64,000 nucleotides of DNA. Origin: a virus. A model generated the notes under the pieces. The model was not told the origin of the DNA, ran no database searches, and saw only the letters and a list, made by a program, of their open reading frames with translations. The stretch is taken from the IMG/VR virus record IMGVR_UViG_3300037087_000181, positions 1-64,000 of that record, one strand, 5' to 3'. A program made the translations under genes and the position numbers. Shown one piece after another: positions 30,284 through 40,073 of the stretch. Position 1 is the stretch's first letter; every line of letters begins with the position of its first letter.

Positions 30284-32662
30284 ATGATTCCGAGTTTTAG
30301 CAAATATTCTAATTACGAATTTGCGTTTCCGCATAGAGATCGTAACCCAAAAGAGAAAAATGACGTTTATGACCGTAACAATGCCGAGGCAGTATACAGT
30401 TTGTTTTTAAGAAATAAGTGCGCATTTAATCTTTTTACTATAAATGATTTCTTAATGAATCGACTGTATTCTAACGGAGATCAGCCAGTAGATCAGTATA
30501 AAAGTTTTCTTTTGCATACCGAAAGCAACGATGGCGACCTGATTTCTGTGAGTAGCTTTGATGATACACACATAGGTAAACTAAGCAAAAGACAGGGATG
30601 GGGAAATGTTCTTTTCAAAAATGTTTCACCTGCCCCAATGATACTAAATGCCATACATGGAATGATGGATAAGTATGATTGGGATGTGTATGCGGACACG
30701 ATAGACTCTAATTCTAATGATTTAAAAGAAAATGCAGCATATACAAAACTCTGTGAGGGTATTAACGCTAACTGGCAGGTAGAGTATAAGAAAAATGCAG
30801 GTATCCCCGTTGATGAGGATACGGTTCTCCCAAAGTCCATTGAAGAACTAAAACAGTTTGAGGCCAAGGACGGCTTTAAGTTAAACGTGGCAAGAGCTAT
30901 GCAAAAACTTACAAGACATTCCTTTAACATCTCAGATTGGGATGGTGACATACGCAAGAAGGTAGTAGATGATTTAGTTGTGCTTGGTTATGCGGCCGTT
31001 AGGGATGTTTTCGATAGCAGAGATTCTAAATGGAAGATTGAGTACACTGATCCCGCAAATCTTGTTATACAATTTTCAAACGAGCGTGATTATGATGATG
31101 CCGAATATGCTGGCTATCTTCATAAATGGACAATATCGAATTTAAGAAATAAACTACCAGACGTACCCGAAGAGGAATGGGTTGCACTCGCACACGCAGC
31201 ATATACACTCTACGATAATCCAAGGGATAAAACATGGGGATTTTATTCACAACTCGATCCAACGACAACCACTTATAGATATGATGGATTTAAAGTACCC
31301 GTTTTTGAAGCACAGTGGATGGACACCGATACGCAGAAAAAACTTTATTATAAGTCAGTAAGGGGAAGAAACAGTATTATTGATCTTGATTATGACTCAG
31401 AAGTCAAACCACTCGACAAAGATAAAATTAATGCTAATGCAAATCAAGAAGTAAAAAAAATATTTAAGAGATATACAAGACAAGTTTTTTGGGTGCTTAA
31501 TACAGACTATGTATTTGATGGAGGCCCTGTTAAAATGGCAGAAAGAGAAGGGCTATCTACACCCCATCTTTCTTTTCATGTAGAACAGTTACTCCAACCG
31601 TCCTTAATAAAAAGGATGATTCCCATACTCGATCAGATTTCAATGGAGTTTTTGAGATGGCAGAACTCGCTTGCCATGATGATTGAAAGAGGATATGCCA
31701 TCAACACATCAATGCTTGCCAATGTAACCTATGGAGGCAAGACACTCAAACCAAAAGAAGTCTTGGAGATATGGCAGAAAACAGGAAGATTACTCTATTC
31801 TTATGCAAATACCCCCACCCAACTTTACTCTGGAGGGGCAGCCACTCCTGTTACTCCAATGGAGGGTGGTTTGGGTGCGAGGGTTGAAGAAACAATGAAA
31901 GCTCTTGAGATGCACTTTTGGGAACTTGAAAAAGTCACTGGTATTACAATGGCTAATTTGGGCATGACCCCACTTCCTCAAACGGGCAAAGATACACAGA
32001 AAGATACTCCCATACAAACCCCTAATGTTCTTCAGATAATCATCAATGCTGTAATGGAGATAAAAAAGAGCGTTGCGACAAGCCTATTAAAAAGGATACA
32101 GATTGGACTCAGAAATGACAAGAAAATAAGAGAGGCTTACGAAGGTGTTGTGGGGAAAACCGACATAGACGCCCTCGTTATGATGGAGGGTGAGGGAGTG
32201 CAATATGGTATTGATCTACGACCAAGACCTGATCAGGCACAGAGGGCAACCTTCAGACAGTGGATTCAGGTAGCGTTACAGAACACTAGAGAGCAAAGGC
32301 CGGGTATAGACCTCAACGATGCTATCTATTTTGAATCCAAATTAAATAATGGTGCTGATCTTAATGAACTTGAAAAAGAACTTGAATACGCTATCGAGAA
32401 GAACAAACAGGTGTCACAACAAAATTCACAGGCAATGATTCAGCAACAGGCACAAGCCAATGCACAAGCAGAACAGTCAAAGGCACAGGGTCAGATGGCA
32501 ATAGATAAGAATGTTGCAGATGGCAAAGCACAGGCAGAGGCTCTAAGAGGTAATATAAAAGACTCGCTACTTACAAAAGAATATAACATGCAGTTTTTAC
32601 AGAGTCTTAGAGAAGCGGCAGATGCCGAAAGTGGTATTACTACAAATACTGATGGTAAATAA
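30284..32662 (+). CDS. Portal protein, 792 aa
   Basis: Assigned from position directly after TerL, size, and pattern. An N-terminal domain with INDFLMNRLYSNGDQPVDQY, a central stem-like region (LLQPSLIKRMIPILDQISME, then FLRWQNSLAMMIERGYAINT at about 450-470), a Gly/Thr loop (GGAATPVTPMEGGLGARVEE) and a long C-terminal helical, Gln/Ala-rich tail (about 705-760) like a barrel helix. Forms the dodecameric DNA gate at one capsid vertex. No direct sequence proof without a profile search. Confidence 0.75.
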   Translation: MIPSFSKYSNYEFAFPHRDRNPKEKNDVYDRNNAEAVYSLFLRNKCAFNLFTINDFLMNRLYSNGDQPVDQYKSFLLHTESNDGDLISVSSFDDTHIGKLSKRQGWGNVLFKNVSPAPMILNAIHGMMDKYDWDVYADTIDSNSNDLKENAAYTKLCEGINANWQVEYKKNAGIPVDEDTVLPKSIEELKQFEAKDGFKLNVARAMQKLTRHSFNISDWDGDIRKKVVDDLVVLGYAAVRDVFDSRDSKWKIEYTDPANLVIQFSNERDYDDAEYAGYLHKWTISNLRNKLPDVPEEEWVALAHAAYTLYDNPRDKTWGFYSQLDPTTTTYRYDGFKVPVFEAQWMDTDTQKKLYYKSVRGRNSIIDLDYDSEVKPLDKDKINANANQEVKKIFKRYTRQVFWVLNTDYVFDGGPVKMAEREGLSTPHLSFHVEQLLQPSLIKRMIPILDQISMEFLRWQNSLAMMIERGYAINTSMLANVTYGGKTLKPKEVLEIWQKTGRLLYSYANTPTQLYSGGAATPVTPMEGGLGARVEETMKALEMHFWELEKVTGITMANLGMTPLPQTGKDTQKDTPIQTPNVLQIIINAVMEIKKSVATSLLKRIQIGLRNDKKIREAYEGVVGKTDIDALVMMEGEGVQYGIDLRPRPDQAQRATFRQWIQVALQNTREQRPGIDLNDAIYFESKLNNGADLNELEKELEYAIEKNKQVSQQNSQAMIQQQAQANAQAEQSKAQGQMAIDKNVADGKAQAEALRGNIKDSLLTKEYNMQFLQSLREAADAESGITTNTDGK

Positions 32663-32677
32663 TTAAACAAAAAGAAT

Positions 32678-32986
32678 ATGTCTTGTGTTGATGATTATAA
32701 AATAGCCTTGAATATTTTAGCTAAACTGGGTATCAATCATCCTGATTTTATAAAGGAATATGCCAAGGCAAAGAACATGTTGCATCAATTTGATAGTTTT
32801 AATGCAGTGCAACATCATAAGAACACTCACGTATCCGTACTACAGTCCCCACAATCGACTCAAGTGGGTCAACCCGATCAAAGTACCGCACAGGAACCGT
32901 TGGGGGCTACGGGACTTCAAAGCGCACCTAATACACCAGCTACATCGCAGGGACAACCCTCGGTAGGGAAATACGATAATATCTAA
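32678..32986 (+). CDS. Small protein with Gln/Pro/Thr-rich tail, 102 aa
   Basis: Helical N-terminus (CVDDYKIALNILAKLGINHP) and a disordered tail (QSPQSTQVGQPDQSTAQEPL). The last base of its stop touches the ATG of the muramidase-like gene. Located between portal and lysin-like genes; function unknown. Confidence 0.6.
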   Translation: MSCVDDYKIALNILAKLGINHPDFIKEYAKAKNMLHQFDSFNAVQHHKNTHVSVLQSPQSTQVGQPDQSTAQEPLGATGLQSAPNTPATSQGQPSVGKYDNI

Positions 32987-33784
32987 ATGCCAAACAAGAA
33001 TAGAGCATTATATGACCAATTAAAGAGTGAGGGCTATTATACTAAGTCCTATGACCAGTTTGTGTCCCAGTTTTCTAATCCCGATAAACTTGCGAGGTTA
33101 CATGACGTAATGCAAAATGACGGATTATACACAAAAACAGTTGATGATTTTAAAAACCAGTTTTTTCAACTTCCCGATTCAGACAAAGTGGATTATGGTG
33201 TAATCCCCGTAAAGGACACAAGAGAAAATGATTCAGTAACAAACATGCCAGTATCAGATAATAATAGATTACACGCCAATATTGATACTGATTCGGCAAA
33301 AGAAATAGTTAGTAAGGCTAAAAAACATGGTGTTGATCCATATACTGCTCTTGCTGTCGCATATCAGGAAACAGGATATTCTAATGAATATGGAGATAAT
33401 CCCTTTTTCGTATTAGTAAAAAACCCGGATGAGCTTACTAAATTTCAAAAAGACCCAGTTGATTATAGTATGCAATTAATGAGTGATAAGAATAAGTATG
33501 CTAAAAAACTAGGGAAGAAATCGGATGAGGATATTATTCAGGCGTGGAACGGCTATGGAAAGGTTGGCGGTAATAATGATCTTTCTATTTCTCCCATAAA
33601 AAAGATGTATGGTGTTGATGTGTCTAAAAATCCGATTGATATGAACAAGAATCCCGTTTACGGGAAGCGAGTAATAGATATACGGGATAATATTCTAAAG
33701 AAGAACCCCGATATAGTTAAATTAGTTAATGAGACAACATCTTCACAAGGCGGAGGTCAGGGAACACTTGATCTACCACAATAA
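32987..33784 (+). CDS. Lysozyme/transglycosylase-like virion protein, 265 aa
   Basis: Residues 1-65 hold two copies of a short motif: LKSEGYYTKSYDQFVSQF and MQNDGLYTKTVDDFKNQF. The core (about 100-230) starts AKKHGVDPYTALAVAYQETG, which matches the catalytic-Glu helix of lytic transglycosylases (the E in QETG), and later AWNGYGK fits the family's substrate loop. Probably degrades peptidoglycan during DNA entry or lysis. The N-terminal repeats recur in the large protein at 61765. Confidence 0.7.
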   Translation: MPNKNRALYDQLKSEGYYTKSYDQFVSQFSNPDKLARLHDVMQNDGLYTKTVDDFKNQFFQLPDSDKVDYGVIPVKDTRENDSVTNMPVSDNNRLHANIDTDSAKEIVSKAKKHGVDPYTALAVAYQETGYSNEYGDNPFFVLVKNPDELTKFQKDPVDYSMQLMSDKNKYAKKLGKKSDEDIIQAWNGYGKVGGNNDLSISPIKKMYGVDVSKNPIDMNKNPVYGKRVIDIRDNILKKNPDIVKLVNETTSSQGGGQGTLDLPQ

Positions 33785-33795
33785 AATGAAAGCCT

Positions 33796-34095
33796 ATGAT
33801 ATGCAATGTAGAAATATTAACATTTATACTTCTTTTCATTGCATATGTTTTATTTGACTTTTTATATGGGTGGTACATCATCGCAGTTCAAAATCTTAAA
33901 ATAACACTTGCTACATTTCTGAGCCTTATGATAGGCACAATATCTTACGGAGGAGTAATAAAAATAGTAGATAATCCCTATTGCGGAGTTCCAATAATAC
34001 TTGGAGGGGGACTTGGAACATTCTTAATTCTTTGGTGGCAGAAGAAAAAATCAAGGTTTGCTCACGACATTAATGTCCCGACCAAAAATAGTTGA
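33796..34095 (+). CDS. Membrane protein, 99 aa, holin-like position
   Basis: Three hydrophobic stretches (about residues 6-27, 34-55 and 66-82) and a short basic tail (WWQKKKSRF). Directly downstream of the muramidase-like gene, the place where a holin would sit, but resemblance to a known holin family is not seen. Could alternatively be a general phage membrane protein. Confidence 0.55.
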   Translation: MICNVEILTFILLFIAYVLFDFLYGWYIIAVQNLKITLATFLSLMIGTISYGGVIKIVDNPYCGVPIILGGGLGTFLILWWQKKKSRFAHDINVPTKNS

Positions 34096-34150
34096 TAAAA
34101 TATTTGGTAGTTTCATTTATTCGTCTTACATTTGGGGAAAATTAAAGATT

Positions 34151-34336
34151 ATGTTTTATTGTAGTAAATGTGCAGAAGAAAATGATTATCCAATAACATT
34201 TATAAATTCTTATGGTGAGTGTGAAATTTGTAGAAAAGTTACTTTATGTAATGAATGTCCAAGTTTACGTCTTCCTGAAAAGGGAAAATATGGGTGTGGA
34301 ATAGATACCATAATAGAAACTCCCGCTAAAGAATGA
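34151..34336 (+). CDS. Small zinc-binding protein, 61 aa
   Basis: Start at ATG 34151 (MFYCSKCAEENDYP); a longer frame from 34058 overlaps the membrane gene and has a non-coding look. CSKC, CEIC and CNEC arranged along the chain give a treble-clef-like zinc site, as in small Bacteroidota phage proteins. Followed by a terminator. Confidence 0.6.
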   Translation: MFYCSKCAEENDYPITFINSYGECEICRKVTLCNECPSLRLPEKGKYGCGIDTIIETPAKE

Positions 34337-34383
34337 ATTAAATATAAGAAATATGGCATAAAAACAATTGTATAAATTATAGT

Positions 34384-34417
34384 AATAACACTCCCTAAAA
34401 GAGTGTTATTTTTTTTT
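34384..34417 (+). terminator. Intrinsic terminator before the scaffold gene
   Basis: AATAACACTC/GAGTGTTATT 10-bp stem and T-run (34411-34417). Confidence 0.9.
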
Positions 34418-34421
34418 ATAT

Positions 34422-34429
34422 TAACTTTG
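34422..34429 (+). promoter_or_regulatory. -7 box TAACTTTG for the scaffold/capsid unit
   Basis: 25 bases upstream of the ATG at 34455. Confidence 0.7.
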
Positions 34430-34454
34430 TGCCGAAAAACAAAGAAACAGAGAC

Positions 34455-35600
34455 ATGGCAGACCCATTAGAAAGATTTACAAAACCTCCCGTGGAGGCAA
34501 GTGATCAAAATACAGTAACGGTAGGGACGCCTCCTGCTACTGAAACACTAACACCGAGTACAGAAACAAGTACTCCGACAAACCAGACTGCACAGGCACA
34601 GCCGCAGACGCCAACACCAAAGTCAAAGCCTGACGAGTTCATTGAGAATTTTAATAAACGATTTTCTACTCCGTTTAAGAATGATGATGACATTAAGAAC
34701 ATCCTCGGACTTCAGCAAAAGATAGTTGAATATGAGGGGAAGGCCAAACTTAGTGAATCGCAGACTAAAGAGATAGAAGATTACAAAAAGCAAATTGAGA
34801 ATTTTAAGAACAGCACCAACGGTGCGGAGTTACTTGAAAAACCCCTATTAAGGAAGGCTTACATAGCTGACCAATTGCTCGCTAAGTACCCCGACAAAGA
34901 CCCGTACACATTACAAGAGATAGTAATGAGTGACGTAAGTAAGATGTCGGACATTGATGTACTTGTAAAGGCACAGAAGATCAATCACCCCAACATTGCG
35001 GAGAATGATCTAAGAGCCGCCATTTACAAGAAAAATGGTATCGACCCTGACATAAAACCAGAAGATTGGGATAGTGTCACAAGAGCCGAGCTTGCCATGA
35101 GTGCAGATGACGCAAGAGCAACACTAAAAACTTTAACTTCTGGTATCGAGTTTCCAAAGGCGGCAACGAAAGAACAGAGGGATGCAGATGAGGTAATAGC
35201 CCTGCAAAAGAGAATACAGGCAACGGATCCTCTAAAAGCAGAGTTCACCACATTTGATAAGTTTAAATCAGAGAAGGGGAAAATTGATTATGATGTTCCG
35301 GCTGATTTCAAAGCCAAACTCCCGGATATGTTTCAAGCGATGTTTGTAGATGCAGGACTTGATCCAACACCTGAGAATAAGGCAACGGCAATGGAGTTAA
35401 GAGATATGACTTTTCTTTACCAGAATATAGACAAGATAATCGAAGTTAAGGTTAAGGAGGGACAAACCGAAATCCAAAGGAAACTGGACGAGGCGCTCAA
35501 TAACACCACGCCACCTAACACTAAAACAGCCACGGACGAAGGATCACCACAAGATAACCGCAGAGGATTGGGAGCGTTTCTTGAAGATATGAAACACTAA
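34455..35600 (+). CDS. Putative capsid scaffolding protein, 381 aa
   Basis: Disordered Thr/Pro-rich N-terminus (TPPATETLTPSTETSTPTNQ), then highly charged helical body with coiled-coil stretches (GKAKLSESQTKEIEDYKKQI) and a C-terminal tail with DNRRGLGAFLEDMKH, which resembles the short helical capsid-binding end of phage scaffolds. It precedes the major capsid gene by 30 bases on the same transcript, the usual scaffold position. Confidence 0.7.
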   Translation: MADPLERFTKPPVEASDQNTVTVGTPPATETLTPSTETSTPTNQTAQAQPQTPTPKSKPDEFIENFNKRFSTPFKNDDDIKNILGLQQKIVEYEGKAKLSESQTKEIEDYKKQIENFKNSTNGAELLEKPLLRKAYIADQLLAKYPDKDPYTLQEIVMSDVSKMSDIDVLVKAQKINHPNIAENDLRAAIYKKNGIDPDIKPEDWDSVTRAELAMSADDARATLKTLTSGIEFPKAATKEQRDADEVIALQKRIQATDPLKAEFTTFDKFKSEKGKIDYDVPADFKAKLPDMFQAMFVDAGLDPTPENKATAMELRDMTFLYQNIDKIIEVKVKEGQTEIQRKLDEALNNTTPPNTKTATDEGSPQDNRRGLGAFLEDMKH

Positions 35601-35630
35601 TAATAACGACTTAAAAACTTTTAAAATAAA

Positions 35631-37100
35631 ATGTCAACAATTTCTTCACCCGCAGTATTAAGTAACACAATTAATACTGGTTATAGCACCGTATGGGCAT
35701 CTCTGTATGATACAGACATGCTTGTACCGCAGATTTGGGGCGAGATCGTAAAACTTTACGGCCCCGGTATTGGACTACTTGAGTTCCTCTATATGGCAGG
35801 TTCTATCGTTCCTATTGCAGGGCCGACAAAGAAACTGTTTGAAGAACTTTCTCTCGTAAGACTTGTTACTACTGAAGGCGCATCTGGCGCAGTAGCCCCA
35901 GCAGCAGCATGGACTCTTCATCTTTCATTAGCAGACTTTAGTGGAACAACTGACAACGCTTATCTTTCAGTGAAGGATATCATTGTAGTTCCCGCTAAAT
36001 ACGTTACCAAAAACAGCGTAAAAGTTACCAAACCTTCATTGTGGCAGGTAACGGCTATAGATACAACCGATACAACTGGTAAGAGCTATACTCTTTATGG
36101 TCTTGACGCTCTTGACCGTATTAATGTAACTATACCAACAGGAACTAAACTGATGGTTACTGGTGGAGCTTATGCCAATGGTGTACAGGGTGGAAGCCCC
36201 AAATCGTCAGGATGGCAGACAAGGCTTTTTTATTGCTCAACAAGACGTCAGAACTGGGCTATAATGGGTAGCCAACAGTCTAATCAGAGATACTACGAAA
36301 CTCTTAGAGGTGGGGGAACTGGTATTTTTACCAAGGCAACCATGGAATGCGACTTCTTACTGAGTAAGTATATTAATGATGACATTATGCTTGGTCAGCT
36401 TTTAACAGCCGCCACAGCCCTTAATCAGACTGATAGGGACGGCAATAGTGTAAAACCTACTAATACTCTTGGTCTTATAGGACACCTTGTAGATGGTGGA
36501 ATGAAACAGTACTACACCACTTCGTATCAGTACAGCGATTTTGACGATATCAAACCTCTCTTGCTCTCACAGGGTATCACTGGTAGAAACGTCAACTTCT
36601 TCATGGGTAGCGAACTCTACAAACAACTTGAGAACTCCGGCTTAGACTTTAAAAAAGAATTTGCTGGCGGAACAACCTACGGAAACATAGGCGAGATTGA
36701 CGCATCACTGAAGTTCATTCACAAGAACGGTGTGCAGACAACCTTCAAAGAGTTACCATCATTCAGTGACCCGACAGCTTATGGAGCAACAGCCTTCGAT
36801 GATTACTTCACAGGCATGGGATTTATTTGTCCCGATGTTGATGTAACCGTCAGAGGAAGCATGGAAGAACCCGCAGCCTTCAAGATGAAAAACCTTGCAC
36901 TCGGATACAAAAACTACAACGGCGAAAATAGAACTCGTATCAATAAAGTTCTTCCGGGTGTAGCAAACATAGGACAAGTTCCTAGTGACATTGCTGTTGA
37001 CACCTACGACGATGTGCGCGGCGAGATGTTATCAGAATACGCATTGATAGTGTTGCACCGCAATCAGATGGTGCTCGTACAGTCTGACGCAATTCTATAG
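35631..37100 (+). CDS. Major capsid protein, 489 aa
   Basis: Position after scaffold, size, and codon usage of a highly expressed gene support this. Early segment WASLYDTDMLVPQIWGEIVK, a long beta-rich middle, and RRQNWAIMGSQQSNQRYYET plus TMECDFLLSKYINDDIMLGQ resemble HK97-fold capsid proteins of crAss-like and related phages (E-loop and spine helix). Followed by a strong terminator, so transcripts from the scaffold promoter end here. Confidence 0.75.
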   Translation: MSTISSPAVLSNTINTGYSTVWASLYDTDMLVPQIWGEIVKLYGPGIGLLEFLYMAGSIVPIAGPTKKLFEELSLVRLVTTEGASGAVAPAAAWTLHLSLADFSGTTDNAYLSVKDIIVVPAKYVTKNSVKVTKPSLWQVTAIDTTDTTGKSYTLYGLDALDRINVTIPTGTKLMVTGGAYANGVQGGSPKSSGWQTRLFYCSTRRQNWAIMGSQQSNQRYYETLRGGGTGIFTKATMECDFLLSKYINDDIMLGQLLTAATALNQTDRDGNSVKPTNTLGLIGHLVDGGMKQYYTTSYQYSDFDDIKPLLLSQGITGRNVNFFMGSELYKQLENSGLDFKKEFAGGTTYGNIGEIDASLKFIHKNGVQTTFKELPSFSDPTAYGATAFDDYFTGMGFICPDVDVTVRGSMEEPAAFKMKNLALGYKNYNGENRTRINKVLPGVANIGQVPSDIAVDTYDDVRGEMLSEYALIVLHRNQMVLVQSDAIL

Positions 37101-37120
37101 TCTTTAACTCATAAATTTTC

Positions 37121-37154
37121 AAAAGAGGGTGGAGAAATCTTCCCTCTTTTTTTG
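37121..37154 (+). terminator. Intrinsic terminator after the capsid gene
   Basis: AAAAGAGGG/CCCTCTTTT 9-bp stem with T-run. Confidence 0.9.
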
Positions 37155-37173
37155 TTTTATCAAATAAAAGCAT

Positions 37174-37181
37174 TATCTTTG
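37174..37181 (+). promoter_or_regulatory. -7 box TATCTTTG for the HNH/Mom-like pair
   Basis: 93 bases upstream of the ATG at 37275. The leader can form a CCAAC/GTTGG stem. Confidence 0.65.
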
Positions 37182-37274
37182 TGTAGGATAGATGGGAATA
37201 AGCTCCCCATTGATACGGGTACACCAACGCCCTTCCCTTCTTTTAATGTTGGTAAAATTAAATTAGTTGGTTCA

Positions 37275-38015
37275 ATGGCACATAAAATTTGTACAAAATG
37301 TAAACAAGACAAAGAATTGTCTGAGTTTAATAAATGTAGCAGGGTTAAAGATGGACACAAGGCTGAGTGTCGGGATTGTCAGAAAAAAGGGAAGAAGGTC
37401 TATGACGATAATCATCCTAATCACAATCACGATTATTATACTGAAAATACTGAAAAAATATTAAAGCAAAATAAAGAATGGGCAATAAACCATAGAGAAC
37501 AATCTAATCAGATTAAAAATAATTATGTAATAAGACATCCCAAGGAAAGACTTGAACAAAGTAACCGCTATTACCATAACAATACAGATAGGGTTAAAAT
37601 ATATGTTAATAATAATAGAGAGGAAATTAATAAAAAGAGAAGGATATACATGCAAACTCATCCACAAGCAAGAATGGCGCACAATCTCAGATCAAGGCTT
37701 GGTGCTGTATTGTCCGGGAGAAGTAAAGGTGGGCGATTATATTCACTTGTAGGATGTGATATGGATTACTTTAAAAACTATATTGAAAAGTTTTGGACGG
37801 AAGGAATGTTTTGGAGTAATTACGGAAAAGATCATGGTAGGTGGAGTCTGGATCATACCATTCCACTTGAATCATTTGATTTAACAAACGAAGAAGAGCA
37901 AAAGGAAGCGTTCCATTATACCAACATGAGACCGATGTGGTATCCTGAGAACTCATCAAAAGGCAGTCTTCATAATGGGAAACGACACAACAAGAAGAAT
38001 AAGTATGAGTATTAA
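37275..38015 (+). CDS. HNH homing endonuclease with N-terminal zinc finger, 246 aa
   Basis: Start at ATG 37275 (MAHKICTKCKQDKELSEF); the frame extends to 37152 but includes the promoter. Two CxxC pairs (CTKC, CRDC) form an N-terminal zinc finger, followed by a basic helical linker, and the C-terminal HNH part with HGRWSLDHTIPLESFDL and NMRPMWYPENSSKG. It is homologous to the nuclease at 43475. Inserted between the capsid and the Mom-like gene, a typical homing-nuclease site. Confidence 0.85.
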   Translation: MAHKICTKCKQDKELSEFNKCSRVKDGHKAECRDCQKKGKKVYDDNHPNHNHDYYTENTEKILKQNKEWAINHREQSNQIKNNYVIRHPKERLEQSNRYYHNNTDRVKIYVNNNREEINKKRRIYMQTHPQARMAHNLRSRLGAVLSGRSKGGRLYSLVGCDMDYFKNYIEKFWTEGMFWSNYGKDHGRWSLDHTIPLESFDLTNEEEQKEAFHYTNMRPMWYPENSSKGSLHNGKRHNKKNKYEY

Positions 38016-38688
38016 AGAACAATATTCCATAAAACCTATTCCTTTTGATGACTGTAAGGAATGGCTGCTCTATAAACATTATGCCCACCGAATGTGTCCT
38101 ATTTCTTTTTCCTTTGGTCTTTTTGATATTAATAATATAATAATTGGTTGTTGTGTGTTTGGTGGTTCAGCCAACAGAAATAATGTAAGGATAGGCAATT
38201 TTGATGTATTAGAACTTAATAGGTTAGTCGTTAATGAAGGACTTAAGAAAAACGTGTTATCTTTTTTTGTGTCGCAATGTTTACGACAACTACCAATCCC
38301 ATTAATTATAATTTCTTATGCAGACCCCGGCAAGGGACATTACGGTTATATATATCAAGCCACAAACTGGTTATATTTTGGACAAGGGCAAAGGAAAGAT
38401 GGTGGATGGGATTCAGGTGTAACTTCATTTATTAAAGACAATAAAGAGTATCATGGAAAAACAGTTTCTACTCTTATTGGTTCGGCATCAAAAGAGGAGG
38501 CAGAAAAATACGGATTTACTCGGTTATTTTCTAAACCCAAACATAAATATATCTATTTATTAGGAACAAAACAAGATAAAAAACGTATGATGGCGGATAT
38601 TCCTTATCATATTATGCCATATCCCAAAGGTGACAATATAAGATATGACACTAACTTCAAACTAACTACCCAAGGAATGTTATTTTAA
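38005..38688 (+). CDS. Mom-like DNA modification protein, 227 aa
   Basis: Start chosen at ATG 38005; the frame extends to 37975. The GNAT-like signature LYKHYAHRMCPISFSFGLFD and especially YADPGKGHYGYIYQATNW (about residues 104-121) match Mu Mom-family proteins, which modify adenine in DNA (to N6-carbamoylmethyladenine in Mu). The pattern R/H near KHYAHR fits the Mom active site. Probably protects virion DNA from restriction. Overlaps the homing nuclease by 11 bases. Confidence 0.8.
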   Translation: MSIKEQYSIKPIPFDDCKEWLLYKHYAHRMCPISFSFGLFDINNIIIGCCVFGGSANRNNVRIGNFDVLELNRLVVNEGLKKNVLSFFVSQCLRQLPIPLIIISYADPGKGHYGYIYQATNWLYFGQGQRKDGGWDSGVTSFIKDNKEYHGKTVSTLIGSASKEEAEKYGFTRLFSKPKHKYIYLLGTKQDKKRMMADIPYHIMPYPKGDNIRYDTNFKLTTQGMLF

Positions 38689-38695
38689 TTTTACC

Positions 38696-38703
38696 TATCT
38701 TTG
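38696..38703 (+). promoter_or_regulatory. -7 box TATCTTTG for the 38731 gene
   Basis: 27 bases upstream of ATG 38731; it overlaps an in-frame TTG at 38701, which rules that start out. Confidence 0.7.
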
Positions 38704-38730
38704 CATCCGAAACAAGTAAAACAGAAACAG

Positions 38731-39882
38731 ATGATCATTATTAACAATCAGCGTCTATTAAATATAGACAGGGCTTACGAAGACGAAAACGACCCTCTTC
38801 ATGTTTATGCGAAGGAGTATAAGAATGGGCTCAAAGAACTTCGTAGAAAATACCCCGAAGGAACAATAACTTTTAAACCCACAAAAGAAGAACCCACCAT
38901 TGATCGCTATGACGGCAAGGGAAACGAGTTTAGGGATGTGCCTGAAGACCCCAAACCAATTGCTATTCCACTAAGAGCAAACGTAGTAAACCCATCAAGA
39001 GGAACTGAATATTGGGGCGTATGTCAGGGTGCTCCTTATGAGGTTCGTAATAATGTTTGGGATATCGGAGATAAACTATCAAGTAAATCTAAGTTAGTTA
39101 CAGGTAGTCTTATCGTAAACCTCAAGACAGAACCCGACCTTGCTTTCTTTATGTATTTCAAAAGTCCGCTTGTCACTGGAGGTCATTGGAAGATTGATGA
39201 TCCTAAAGCTGATGTAAGGGCAAAAGGTGACGAAGAAAGGGCAGCTCTTTCTTTAAGAACGGCTATCTGGCAGACACTCGGAGACGAAGATACGCTTAAA
39301 CTTGTAGCCTCCGCCTATGGTATAGACAATGTAGAAACAAAGGAAGCTGATGAAATAAGATTTGAGCTACGGGACACCCTCGATAGAAACAACAAACTCA
39401 AACTGTCAGACCCTACCTATAAGGGCACGGAAGAGTTCATGGAAGACTTAAAGATTACAGACTATATTCTCCTTTGTGCTTTTATTAAACATTTTCTTAA
39501 CTTGAAGGCTATCACTTGGAGACCGGACGGTAGATATAAGATCGGAGACAAAACTATTGCACAGGTTCCCGCAGACTGGGTAAAACGCAAGTTTGAATGG
39601 CTATGCAATTATTTTACATCACCTAATAACCTTGAAAAACTTCAGTCTTTGATGATTGATGTTGTCAATGAGGAATATCTTGACTCTATAAAAGAGGATA
39701 AAATCTTCCGTTGGATCGCTAAGGTAAAAGACATTCAGGGTTTCTATAATAAAAAAACAGACGAGGTACGTGAGATGGTTTATGTGGACTTCGGCATACA
39801 CGAGCCAATAGTCGAGGAATCCTTGACAGTTAACACAGAACCGCCCGCAAAAGTAAAAACAAATAAAACAAAGGGAACTTAA
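38731..39882 (+). CDS. Putative head/neck structural protein, 383 aa
   Basis: Soluble alpha/beta protein. Middle region RANVVNPSRGTEYWGVCQGA and LVTGSLIVNLKTEPDLAFFM look beta-rich; the C-terminal 180 residues are helical (LAFIKHF-type segments, KRKFEWLCNYFTSPNNLEKL). Placed between the capsid region and the neck proteins, so a structural or assembly role is likely. No family recognised. Ends just before a double hairpin terminator. Confidence 0.55.
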   Translation: MIIINNQRLLNIDRAYEDENDPLHVYAKEYKNGLKELRRKYPEGTITFKPTKEEPTIDRYDGKGNEFRDVPEDPKPIAIPLRANVVNPSRGTEYWGVCQGAPYEVRNNVWDIGDKLSSKSKLVTGSLIVNLKTEPDLAFFMYFKSPLVTGGHWKIDDPKADVRAKGDEERAALSLRTAIWQTLGDEDTLKLVASAYGIDNVETKEADEIRFELRDTLDRNNKLKLSDPTYKGTEEFMEDLKITDYILLCAFIKHFLNLKAITWRPDGRYKIGDKTIAQVPADWVKRKFEWLCNYFTSPNNLEKLQSLMIDVVNEEYLDSIKEDKIFRWIAKVKDIQGFYNKKTDEVREMVYVDFGIHEPIVEESLTVNTEPPAKVKTNKTKGT

Positions 39883-39897
39883 AAATTCTGTTTCTGG

Positions 39898-39957
39898 TTT
39901 CCCTTCGGGGAAATTTCTTGTTCTTTGCCCCCTTACGTGTATCGGGGCAAAGTTTTT
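39898..39957 (+). terminator. Tandem hairpins with intrinsic terminator
   Basis: A TTTCCC-TTCG-GGGAAA tetraloop hairpin (39898-39913) is followed by CTTTGCCCC (39923-39931) with GGGGCAAAG (39944-39952) and TTTTT. Confidence 0.9.
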
Positions 39958-39989
39958 ATAAAATAGTTGGTGGATTCAAATATTTGACT

Positions 39990-39997
39990 TATCTTTG
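39990..39997 (+). promoter_or_regulatory. -7 box TATCTTTG for the 40074 gene
   Basis: The leader to ATG 40074 holds a 3-codon mini-frame ATGAAGTAA (40047-40055) and an AAGTATT/AATACTT stem. Confidence 0.65.
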
Positions 39998-40073
39998 TTG
40001 TCACTATTCGACAGATAAGTATTAATAATTAAAAACGGAGGTCGCCATGAAGTAAAACCAATACTTCAGTTAA

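Noticed and set aside
33796-34095. Firm holin call for the three-helix membrane protein
   Set aside because: Only its position next to the muramidase-like gene supports it; no holin family motif seen.
34058-34150. Upstream start for the 61-aa zinc protein
   Set aside because: The extension overlaps the membrane protein gene and has no coding character; ATG 34151 fits the family start.
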